64,000 nucleotides of DNA from Rapana venosa (taxonomy: Eukaryota; Mollusca; Gastropoda; Neogastropoda; Muricidae): positions 53,791,244-53,855,243 of the forward strand of contig CM054155.1 in assembly GCA_028751875.1 (NCBI GenBank). The letters run 5' to 3'. A model generated the notes under the pieces. It did not search any database and was not told the DNA's origin. It saw nothing but the letters and a program-made list of their open reading frames with translations. The translations under genes were made by a program, and so were the position numbers. Position 1 is the stretch's first letter, and every line of letters starts with the position of its first letter. Below, piece after piece: positions 37,040 to 46,836 of the stretch.

Positions 37040-37600
37040 ACTCTGACTTTAAACCATGGGCCGAACAGTTGGTCATTTGGAACTGAGAGACCAACGACAG
37101 GGGACTACCGTCTGCTGGAGTTTCCTGTACCCACATACTTACCATTGCCAATAACCTCTATCCCCCCAAGCATGTGAGGAAACAACCTGGCATGCGCCAA
37201 ATGGCAAGATCCATAACCAAATAGATTTCATCTTAAAACCACATTCAAATCCAGCATCAACAGAGCCAGAACAAAACACTAACCTCGAGCTGACATAGGC
37301 AGCAACCGACCTTGTGCTGCGTATTCAAATAGAGCTGAAGAAAATAAACACCTGCAAACCAACTAATCAATTCATGAGCACAAACTGAAAGATCCAGAGT
37401 CGGAGGAGTTCTTCCAAGCTAAGCGGGTGACTTTCTAAAAAGACCCTCGTGACAATGTCCATCAATGACTCACTTCACCAACAACTTTAATAAGGCAGTC
37501 CGAAAAAAACAGCAAAGGGGTACTTGTTGTCAGAGGAATAAACACATGCCATGGACCTACCACATGTCATCTTGGAACCCTACATCATCAAGACGACACT
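37040..37600 (+). mobile_element. RTE-like LINE endonuclease fragment
   Basis: The plus strand across frames gives 'TERPTTGDYRLLEF' near 37080-37120, 'TWHAPNGKIHNQIDFIL' near 37185-37235 (endonuclease active-site region) and 'TDLVLRIQIELKKI' near 37302-37345. These match the endonuclease end of RTE-like elements. It lies in the opposite orientation to the RT fragment that follows. Confidence 0.6.
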
Positions 37601-37749
37601 GAAACCAACTAGATCTTCCAACCCAAAGATATACCAAACCCAACAATCTATGAAGAAGTTAATGTACAAGCCAGAGAGAAGTGATCAGTGCTCAATGTAT
37701 AGATAGAAAAAACATGAAGTCACATTAACATCAGTCCAGTGACCTTGGC

Positions 37750-39469
37750 GGTCGTGTAGTACACGAAAACAGATCATATCCTGTGTACCTCCTCCATCCA
37801 TCTTGGTTTCTCGGCTCTGCGCAGTAGTGCCGAGTCATTCATCCTGGTCCATTCTCTGATGTTTCCATCCATGACTTGTTTTTGTCTTCCCCTCTTTCTG
37901 CCACCTTCGAGTGTTCCTGCAGTACGTTTTTGGCAGAGTGTTATGGCAAGTGACGTGGCCGAACCAAGTCAGCTTTTCCTTCTTGACGATGGTGAGAAGG
38001 GTTCCTGGTGACCTACCATCCGTGTTATTTGGCTCTTGACAAATTCATTGGTCTTTACGTTCCTCCAGATATGCCCACAGTTTTCTATGGCATTTTGTTT
38101 CAAATGACTAGGATTTGCTTTGCCGTTTCAGCAGTCAGTGCCCAGGTTTCACTTCTGTACAGCAGATTGTCTGAATTTGGCTTTGTTGAGCTTTAGTTGA
38201 TAGGAAACTGATCCCTTTACTTTCCATATATGGTGAGTTTTGTCATGGAAGATGTTGCCATGGCTAGTCTGACTTTGATTTCTGTTGTCGATCGCATGTC
38301 CTTTATGAGTGTAGCACCAAGAATTTAAAAGCGTCTACCTCCTCCAGTTGCTGCCGTTCATTTAAATTTTAGCATTGGCATTGCTCATGCTGTTCACAAG
38401 TACTTTACTTTTCTCCTTGAGCTCACCTCCATCCCATATGCTACCAAGTTCTGTTCTCAAGTCTAATCGTAAGATCTTGCAGCTCTGTGTTACTTCTTCC
38501 CGTGAGGTCAATGTCATCGGCAAACTGCAAGTTGTTGAGAGGGTCTGCCGCCAATGAAGATGGTAGAGTTGAAGTCATGGAGGTCTCTCTCGAAATGTTT
38601 TTCCAATGAACAGATTAAACAGGACTGGAGATGTAACAGCATCCTTGTCAGACCCCAACTGTGGTTTTGAAGTAGTCTCCGACCTGATTGTTCAGAAGGA
38701 CTGCACTGCTTGCGGTGTTGTATAGAGCTTGAATGGTTTGCACTAGTCCCTTCAATGCCGAACATTCTGAGGACCTGCCACAGGCCTTCGTGCCATACTC
38801 TGTCGAAAGCCTTCTTGAAGTCAATGCAGTTATGGAACAGGTCCTCTCTGATTGTTGGAGATGTTTTTCCATCAGGATGTGGCAGTTAAAAAATCTGTTC
38901 GATTGTGCTCCTGCCTACCCTGAACCCAGCTTGTTCCTCTGCAAGGTGTTCTTCTGCCTCCTTCTTGAGTGGATTCAAAATAACTTTGAACATGATCTTG
39001 CTGGTGTGGCTGATGAGGCTGATTGTTCTATAGTTTTGGCATTGGCGTAAATACCCCTTCTTGAGCAGAGGTATGATGAGTGATTGTGTCCATTCTGTTG
39101 GCCACTGTTTTGTCTCCCAAATCTTCTGACAGATAGCTGTAACATGTGTAATAACTGTTTCGCCACCATGCTTGAGCAGCTCTGCTGGTATCTTGTCTGC
39201 TCCTGGGGACTTTTCTACTGGTAAACTACGATTGGCTTCTTCCACTTCTTCCCTTAGTATAGGTAATGGCAAGGGTACTTTGATTTGCTGCTTCCTCTTC
39301 TATTATGCTCTTGTCATGTTGGATTGGGTAGTTATATAGTTCTTGACAATACTCAGACCACCTGTTCAATGTAGCTGAGCTTTCTGTGAGGAGGTTTCCG
39401 GAGCTGTCTTCAATGACTGATGATTTGGTTTGAAGTGGTTTTGTGAGTTTCTTCAGGGTGTCATGCTGC
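37750..39469 (-). mobile_element. RTE-like LINE, RT and C-terminal part
   Basis: On the minus strand, ORF 39474-39226 gives the pre-RT region. ORF 39272-38886 gives RT with 'KSPGADKIPAELLKHGGE', 'QNYRTISLISHTSKIM' and 'EEQAGFRVGRSTIEQIF', very characteristic of this LINE type. 38872-38514 continues RT in other frames. Near 37835-37985 the C-terminal 'LTWFGHVT'-like segment and 'GRQKQVMDGNI' words appear. The upstream end at 39469 abuts an LTR fragment. Frame breaks every few hundred bases mark a dead copy. Confidence 0.75.
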
Positions 39470-40021
39470 CACACCTTTATTCCTCAGGTCAGGGTGGGAT
39501 TGTCCAATGGACTAGACAGGACTAGGTCAGCTACTGGGATCTCCCCAAGTGGGTCATACAGGGGCAAAATATAAAGCCAACACAGATAGCAAAAAAGAAA
39601 CCCGCACTATTAGTACCCAGTATTAATAAGATATATTTTTTTATTCCTTACCTTTTTTCTTGAGTTTTGTTGTTCCCAGAACACTGAACCCACCACACTC
39701 ACAAACCTATACAGAAGTCCATGCACTGCACTACTTTCCTAAATTAAAGCAAAGAGTTTTTAATTTTTTTGTTATAAAAACACTCTTTTATCAACATACT
39801 ACTTCATCTAGGTGAGATGACTAGATGTCACAACCAAAGGCCAGCTCAGACAGCTGCAAAACCCTTTTCCCGACCAGACACAAAGGATGAAATGTCAACA
39901 CTATGACAGAAACACTAAACTACAGCTATCATTGACACCTACTCACTATAGCAAAGAAAAAAAATCCAACATATCCACAGTTGCAAAACAATCCCAAAGG
40001 AACAGACACAGGTCTGTTACA
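39470..40021 (-). repeat. Partial gypsy LTR, likely 5' LTR of copy B
   Basis: About 550 bases matching 9320-9866 and 25537-26082 in the same orientation and with the same right edge (minus-strand start TGTAACA). Its other half is missing where the RTE-like LINE begins. Directly to its right the Polinton polymerase resumes, which supports reading it as the far end of the gypsy copy that entered that gene. A separate solo LTR is the alternative. Confidence 0.7.
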
Positions 40022-40315
40022 TGAACAATGTTCCCTGATCAGCCATTTGGTTTGATCGCAGAAGTAGACTTAGAATATTCAAGTGAACCTCATGAACTCC
40101 ATAACGAATATCCATTAGCAGCAGAAGAAAGAAGATAGGAACAGAACCACCTAAGCTTGAGCCAAACCTGTTAGATAAAATGAAGTATGTGTGCCATACA
40201 GACTGCTTCAGTTTTATCTCAGACATGACTATGCCTTACAGATGTCACCACATTATATTTTGATCAAAAGCAGTTAATGAAACCGTACATCATGAAGAAC
40301 ATAGAACTTAGAACA
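40022..40315 (+). pseudogene. Protein-primed DNA polymerase B of Polinton copy B, continuation
   Basis: The plus strand gives 'FGLIAEVDLEYSSE' and 'HELHNEYPLAAE' near 40050-40128, the segment that follows polymerase motif A in Polinton enzymes (EVDLEYP, LHDLHNDYPLAPE type). 'LLDKMKYV' comes near 40168 and 'LMKPYI' near 40275. It continues the gene broken off at 24962 in the same orientation. The remaining palm motifs, including the catalytic DTD-type site, are not present. Frame breaks occur near 40132 and 40260. Confidence 0.8.
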
Positions 40316-40500
40316 AAAAGTCTTTTGCTGCAATTTAAGCTGTTATGTTAGCAACCAGTTTTGCAGAGTCTTCAAAATCTAGTTTTCCTAGGTCAGCTGC
40401 TTTTATTCTGAATAAACTTTTACCAAGCATTGTGTAACCAACACTTAATCCCCTAATCACAGCAGAATGGTAGATAAGATTTACAACAGTTTTCTTTCAG
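40316..40500 (-). pseudogene. Small Polinton-associated protein remnant
   Basis: The minus strand reads 'NLIYHSAVIRGLSVGYTMLGK' within 40410-40480, then 'ADLGKLDFEDSAKLVANITA' and, after a stop, 'IAAKDFLF'. I recall small Polinton ORFs of unknown function with this form (a hydrophobic start, a 'LDLKD..MLVANI' core, and a 'KDFLVKQG' end). It faces the polymerase gene tail to tail. The in-frame stop near 40338-40340 marks it as broken. Identification is from memory of the pattern only. Confidence 0.35.
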
Positions 40501-40555
40501 CACTCATTTTTAGATTTCTTTTTTTTTAAAAGGAAATAACTAATAAACAAAAATG

Positions 40556-40847
40556 AATTGTGATGATCTCCTACAATGCACAAATGTTCCTGGGATTACA
40601 GTTACTGATGAACAAGCACTGCTTACTAAAAAAGAAAGATTATATTCTCTTACTGCCTGTGGAAAAACAAAAACATTACTTAGGAACAGAGTTTAACTGG
40701 GAACAGATTCAACAAATGCTAGTGCAAGACACTAAACAAATATTACAACAGATACCAAGCACAGTTAGGATCAAGAATGATAAAGTGCATTGGTCAAACA
40801 ATTTTAAGCTTATATGTAAAGCTAGTAAGTCGATTTGCCCCTGTTAA
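40556..40847 (+). other. Short ORFs of unknown identity, possibly Polinton
   Basis: Two overlapping plus-strand frames stay open: one from 40553 with 'MNCDDLLQCTNVPG', and one 40560-40847 ending in an Asn/Lys-rich sequence. They may be one small gene with a frameshift. Its place beside Polinton remnants suggests transposon origin. I do not recognise it. Confidence 0.25.
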
Positions 40848-41039
40848 TATTCAGAACAAGACTTCGCATTTCGTCTTTGACACTTTCCTCATATTTATTT
40901 AGGGCACACACCCCCTCTCCCAAAGAAGCTTTTGTGGTGTGGTGCCACTGCTCCTCGTGATCACATCCCCTGTGGAACCTCTCCCTCCAGAGGAGGTCGA
41001 GCACTTTCTGTGCACACATCTGGGTGTACACTGGGTTGG

Positions 41040-41337
41040 ATAATTTATGACAAGCAGTGACAAAACCACTAGGGTTCTATCCCTTTCAGTTGAAATTTAA
41101 CTTTATATACTCCACCAAAACAAACTAAGTGATGCATAGGTTAAGTCACGAGTATTAAATAGCAAAATTATATTATTTCACACATAAAGTCTTAATAAGT
41201 GAATTATTACAAGAATGATGTCAATAACAAAACAATGAATATTGTCTTAAAAAGCTTACAGTTAAAAAGTAGATCCCAATCAATTAAAACAAAATAATAA
41301 TCTAAAAAACCAGACCAGTTAAAATTGGGAAAAAATC
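41040..41337. other. AT-rich interval, nothing recognised
   Basis: No ORF or named repeat. Confidence 0.5.
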
Positions 41338-41433
41338 ATGCAGGCACTGTTCCGGTTATTGATCTTGATTACTGCTGGGGTGTGTGTGTTGCAATTGTTC
41401 ACCTTATGTATTGATCCAATTGCCACTGCAGGT
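41338..41433 (+). other. Possible signal-peptide exon
   Basis: ATG at 41338 opens a run with the look of a secretion signal: 'MQALFRLLILITAG' with Arg followed by Leu/Ile, ending near 'PIATAG'. A 'gtaaaa' that could serve as a splice donor follows at 41432. There is no partner exon in view, so this is weak. Confidence 0.15.
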
Positions 41434-41519
41434 AAAACTGTTGTGGTCTGTAAAAGATTTGTGTTGTTTTTTTACTGTGTATCTGAAGCACATGAGAATA
41501 GTAAAATGTTATTTGAGGG

Positions 41520-41840
41520 TTAAGGGACTATATGGTTGCCCCCCTTGAGGGTTATCCTTCAGATGAGACTATAAACCAAGGCCCTGTGTGCGAACCACGC
41601 AGAACATCTTGTGCACACGTTAAATCCTGTTCGCTTTTCGAAAGAGTAGGCCATTGTGTGCCGGTTGGAACAGATGACAAAATTTACAAAACCGCATACA
41701 CACGGGACTTGATGTAAAAAAAAAAGCACATGAGTGCTTATTCCATTATTCTCGAAAAAAAAAATCTGAGTGCTTTGATTTGTGCATTACAACATTCAGT
41801 GCTATATAAATTCCATACATTTATTATTATTATTAAGGGG
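41520..41840 (+). mobile_element. Composite SINE/LINE tail carrying a conserved module
   Basis: Contains 'tccttcagatgagactataa' at 41555, a 'cgaaagagtaggccattgtg' word near 41638, and the 'cagtgctatataaattccat' tail with (ATT)n. The same order is found on the minus strand at 61405-61790, so this is one dispersed family. It ends with the same tail as the L2-type LINEs, which probably supply its RT. Confidence 0.6.
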
Positions 41841-41947
41841 GCAACAATATGTTATTTTATTTTGAGAAGTTGCATGCGCGTAAATGATTTGAGTGCAAGC
41901 CTTCGATTTGTTTGTTTTACAAGATTCAGTGCTATATAAATTCCATA

Positions 41948-42008
<61 letters not shown>

Positions 42009-42040
42009 ATTATTATTATTATTATTATTATTAACATGGA
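41841..42040 (+). mobile_element. L2-type LINE/SINE tail with long (ATT)n
   Basis: 'cgatttgtttgttttacaag', then 'attcagtgctatataaattcc', then about 90 bases of (ATT)n. It is a second tail directly following the one before it. Confidence 0.65.
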
Positions 42041-42284
42041 TCCCCCTTGAGGGGTAAAAGGGGCAAACTATATGGTTGCCCCCCCACCTTGGGGGTCAAT
42101 GAAAATTTTACTATTCTCTGATACAATGGAATCAATTTCCTACTGAACAGATACCAAATGCTTGATGAGATAGTAATCGTTGCTAGAAGAGTTGTTCTTT
42201 TCCCCCCCAGAGTTAAAAAAAAAATCCTCTGTTACAAGATTTTAGAAAACATTCTGTAATATGATATTTTGCTGAGATATCTAC

Positions 42285-42287
42285 ATC

Positions 42288-42372
<85 letters not shown>

Positions 42373-42373
42373 G
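42285..42373 (+). repeat. (ATCT)n microsatellite
   Basis: About 20 uninterrupted tetranucleotide units. Confidence 0.95.
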
Positions 42374-42374
42374 T

Positions 42375-42378
42375 GTGT

Positions 42379-42423
<45 letters not shown>

Positions 42424-42532
42424 TATATAATATATATAATATATATACTATGTTGTGGTGTGGTGTGTGTGTGTGTGTGTGTGTATGCTTAGCAACAATG
42501 GCAGGGATTCAGGTGGCATTTCAAGAAGAGCA

Positions 42533-42599
<67 letters not shown>

Positions 42600-42619
42600 C
42601 ATATATACATACATAATAT

Positions 42620-42694
<75 letters not shown>

Positions 42695-42700
42695 TATATA
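42375..42700 (+). repeat. (TA)n satellite blocks
   Basis: Three long (TA)n blocks interrupted by a (TG)n block and about 50 unique bases at 42487-42536. They are palindromic and able to extrude cruciforms. Exact lengths in such DNA are unreliable. Confidence 0.9.
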
Positions 42701-43300
42701 GTAAAACCATGGTACTGCCCTAGAATTTACAGCGTATCATAAGATATCTATAGAAGTTGAACATTTTGTAGCTGTAAGAGCTGGTAATTTAGTATCAGAT
42801 CTGTTATCTACTTATGTTTTATGTTGTTTTCATTGAATTTTGTTGGCACTTTCAGTTCCTTCTAAATGGCATATCTTTTCTTTGTTTTTTCAAACATATC
42901 TCTGTTATTTTCTAAATGTATTAAACAAAAAGAACAATGGTAGAATAATCTGGAAAATTATGCATTAATCAACAAATAAAATGTCAACTGCCTTACAAGT
43001 ACGCAAAACGATATATCAGCTGACAAGCTAAACTACCATTTTTTCAAATGTAGCAAAATAAGTAACTTTAACTGATTACTCTAAAGATAATAATTTACAT
43101 GAACTGCAAAAGTATTGTAAAGACAAAAATACTCACCTATTTGTAGAAATATAACCTCTTATGTGTTCATGAAGTTTAGGCTGCTGTAAGACAGCTCAAA
43201 TAAGCACCTGTGGCATTGATGGAAACAGTCTTACACTTTCAGCGCCAGTTATACCAGAAACTCGGACCTATGTTTATAATATTTTCCTTGACAAACACTT
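42701..43300. other. AT-rich interval, nothing recognised
   Basis: No gene-like ORF. The following LINE may begin near its end. Confidence 0.5.
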
Positions 43301-44517
43301 TTTTTCCTAAAGGTTTCAATCAAGGAAAAATAAATCCCCTTACATAAATCTGGAAACGAGACTGATCCATCCAATTCCAGGCCAATTTTTATTTTATGTT
43401 ACCCCTAGGTCTCTGGAGCAACATATTTATAGGTGTTTTCTTTCTCACTCAAATTAGCATGGTCTGACACATCCTAACCAGTCTGGATTTAGAGAATATC
43501 ACTCCTGTCACACAGCTTTAACAAACCTGATTGATTGTTGATTATTAGAAAGCAATTCACTGGAGTACTATCTGTTGATTTTGCAAAAGCATTTGACGTT
43601 ATAGACCATAAACGTCTTTAAAAAATTAACACTTTACAAATTATCTCATAAAACTTTTGAGTTGATCTCCTCTTTTCTTTCTGATAGACAACAGAAAGTA
43701 TCCTTGAATGCATTTGTCTCTGATTTCCTTCCAAACACATTTGGTGTGCATAAAGATTTAGTTTTGGGTCCCCTATTTTTCTGGTTTACATCAATGATCT
43801 CCCCTTATCCGTATGTACTCAATTCGACATGTTCACTGATGACACCACCATTGAAACAACTAGCTCTGATGCCCATAAGGTTTATCATTCAATGCAAAAA
43901 TGTATCAATGACCTTATTGAGTGGATACACCTAGACCACATGTCTCTTCATTGCAATCAAGCTAGATTAATATTGATTGCCAATAGACAAAAGCGTCAAA
44001 ATATCACTCAGTCATTATCCTCTTTTTATATTACTAACTTTCAAGTGAAGGAAGTGGTGAATCATATTTTAAAAAGTTATAACACCAAATAAGAGCCTGC
44101 ATTGTCAAAACACTTAGAAAAAAATGTCTGAAAATATAGCATCAAAGCTGTATCACTTTAGAAAAATAAAGATCTATTAAAATTTACATGCAAGGAAACG
44201 ATTCTTTTATGCATACATGCAATCTCACATTGATTATGCATCTACACTCTGGGGATCTAGCAAGTACAAACGTACTTTAACGTTGCTTAGTGTTCACAGA
44301 AAGTCGTTAAAACCATCATTAATAAGTCATCTACTTTAAAATACTTTCGCCACAAACAAGAAATATTCTTTCCCTCCCAGCCAGATTTTTATACAATAAA
44401 GGTATTTTTGTGTATGAAGTATTCCATGGCAAGGCTCTGTGTTCTCTTAGGAATATGTTTACTAATAATACCAACGCTCACACAAGTTAAATGTTCCTTT
44501 CACAACAAATAAGTTTA
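43300..44517 (+). mobile_element. CR1/L2-like LINE, RT fragment
   Basis: Across frame changes: 'QSGFREYHSCHTALTNLID' near 43480, 'VDFAKAFDVIDHKRL' near 43575-43617 (RT motif A), 'LISSFLSDRQQKVSLNAF' at 43659, 'LGPLFF' near 43765, 'FTDDTTIETT' near 43830 (the catalytic pair with Thr for Ala), 'NRQKRQNITQSLSSF' near 43981, and 'SHIDYASTLWGSS' near 44226. It then runs directly into a different LINE at about 44518. Confidence 0.7.
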
Positions 44518-46310
44518 AAGGGAAGATGTACTTCTGACCTCTTAGTTAAACTAACACATCAAATTAAAAAGCAATTTTCCAAACGAAAAAGTGTGTTAGC
44601 CACATTTTTTGATGTAAAGAAAGCCTATGATAGAGTTTGTCATGATCAATTGCTCCATAAATTAAAATACATTGGTATTAATGGCATATTATATAAATAT
44701 CTGCAAAATTTCTTGTCGGATAGATCAATTTGCACTAAATTAGGTTCAGTGTACTCATCTTTGAAAGCTATCGACTTGGGTATACCACAGGGATCAGTAC
44801 TTGCACCTATCTTGTTTTCTATTCTTGTACATGCTCTCCCTAGCTCTTTGTCACCTAATACTCAAGTTGTTCAGTATGCAGATGATATTGCTATTTGGAT
44901 AAATACGTCAGTTAGGAAAAACATGAAAAAGAGAGTGATCAATTATGTTGAAAAAATATATCAGGAAGAATTAGATACATTCTGTAGTTATATGAAAGAA
45001 AATAGATTAGAATTATCAGCAGAAAAAACGTGTCTTTTGCTTTTTAATAACGGTGACACCCATTAAAATTACCAATACTGAAATTAGAAGGAAAGGTGCT
45101 TCAATACAAACAAGATGTCAAATTCTTAGGTGTATTTTTAACTAGAAAGTTGAACAGGAAGATGCACATCAACCAATGATAACTGACGCTAGGAAAAGAC
45201 TGAATTTTCTTAAGATAATAAGTTCTCAGGCATGGAGTCAAGACACTACGACTCTGATACATCTGGCTCTGTCCTTGGTACGTTCAAAATTAATATACAG
45301 ACAAGAAGTTTATTTTTCTGCTGCTACTTAAACAATTACAAAATCTAGACAGCAAAGCAGTAAAGATAGCCCTTGGTGTTCCGGCTCATGCAAATACAGC
45401 TAATACTTATATAGAAGCTCACTTACTATCTCTTTCTGATCAGTGAAAACTGGCAGTATCAAAATACTTGGTTCGTAGTATCTCTATTACAAATTCAGTA
45501 AAAGAGGAAATATTTATTAATCAAGACACTGACTTTCCTAAACGGGTGCGCAATATTTTCATTTCGACAGCCAATTAAAAATTATACAGACACATTTATG
45601 AAAGAAAATGACATCGATATATCAAAAATTCCAATTTTACTGGTTGGGCCTCTAGTTTCCTCCTTGGGAACATATTTCAGCTAAATTTGACATCGACTAC
45701 ACGGAAATAAAGAAAAATGAAGGTCAAAATTTTCTCAACGTTGATGTAAAGTGTCACTTAGAAAGTAATTATTCTAATCACTTAAAAGTGTATACTGACG
45801 GATCTGTATTAGAAACAGGCAAAAGTGGTGCTGCATATGTGATTCCGACTTTAAAAGTTCAAAAATCTTTTCATTTAGGATAACATTTTTCTCTTTTTAC
45901 TTCTGAATTATTTGCAATTCTTATGGCTTTGAAATTTTTGTCTGATACTGCTGTTGATGTTTGCCAAGTACTGTTTTGCGTTGACTCAAAGGCAGTGTTA
46001 ATGACATTAAAGTCATAGCATGGTAAAATAAGGAATGATATTGTATTTGAGATTAAATTCCTGATACATTCTATTGCAAGCAGAGGCATCAGCATAACTT
46101 TTTGCTGGATCCCCTCTCATTGTGGAATTTATTCGAATGAGCTGGTTGATTTTTTGGCAAAACAAGGTGCCTCTGAATACAGTACTGAAGTGTTTTATTC
46201 TAATCTTGCATTGTTGTCTTATGAAATTCATTCTAGATGTATTGAATCTATGTATTACCACAGCTATTATTATAATTCAGCCTGTTTATTTCCGTTTGTT
46301 GTAAGCGTTG
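44518..46310 (+). mobile_element. I-clade-like LINE with RNase H domain
   Basis: The plus-strand ORF 44491-45066 is RT: 'FFDVKKAYDRVCHDQLL', 'GIPQGSVLAPILFSILV' and 'QYADDIAIW' (catalytic Asp pair). Downstream, with several breaks, comes an RNase H domain: 'YTDGSVLETGKSGAAYV' near 45792, a Glu in 'FTSELFAILMAL' near 45898, 'CVDSKAVL' near 45978, and 'CWIPSHCGIYSNELVDFLAKQG' spread over 46105-46167. An RT followed by RNase H is typical of the I clade. The 5' part is missing, and a (CAT)n tract follows. Confidence 0.8.
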
Positions 46311-46315
46311 TTGCT

Positions 46316-46317
46316 AT

Positions 46318-46374
<57 letters not shown>

Positions 46375-46610
46375 TATTGTTGGCGTTTTTGTCATCCTCA
46401 TCGTCGTCAATCATCATCATCATCATCATCATCATCATTCATCATCATCATCTTCATCTCATCTTCATCACCATCATCCCACACCACCACCACCACCACC
46501 ACCACACCACCACCACCCACCACCACACCATCATCATTCATCATCATCATCATCAATCATCATCATCATCATCATTACCATCTATTATTATCATTATGAT
46601 CATTTACATA
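46316..46610 (+). repeat. (ATC)n/(ACC)n microsatellite
   Basis: Long CAT/CAC trinucleotide runs. The His- or Ser-rich ORFs across it are artefacts of the repeat. Confidence 0.95.
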
Positions 46611-46662
46611 ATTAAGGGTTGAATGTTTTTATAAAACTTTGCTTATAATATCTGCACACCCA

Positions 46663-46667
<5 letters not shown>

Positions 46668-46702
<35 letters not shown>
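46668..46702 (+). repeat. (TC)n at the 5' edge of the 2A LINE
   Basis: A TC run ends where LINE sequence starts. A second TC run lies at the LINE's other end. Confidence 0.9.
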
Positions 46703-46704
<2 letters not shown>

Positions 46705-46836
46705 GGCCCATCACGTAATTTTTTTTTGGGGCGTAAGGTGAAGACGTAGGGAAATTGCTCTAGTATTTTTGTGAATTAGTAGCTAGTTTTAAGTGGCCTT
46801 AATTCTTCATTGTTAGCATACAGTTAGATAAGGAGG

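Noticed and set aside
37040..39469. Twin-priming inversion of a single LINE
   Set aside because: The inverted 5' piece lies on the wrong side of the 3' end for that mechanism.
42285..42700. CRISPR-like or centromeric array
   Set aside because: These are simple ATCT and TA repeats without spacers or higher-order units.
46154..46622. Long His/Ser-rich ORFs
   Set aside because: They translate an (ATC)n microsatellite.
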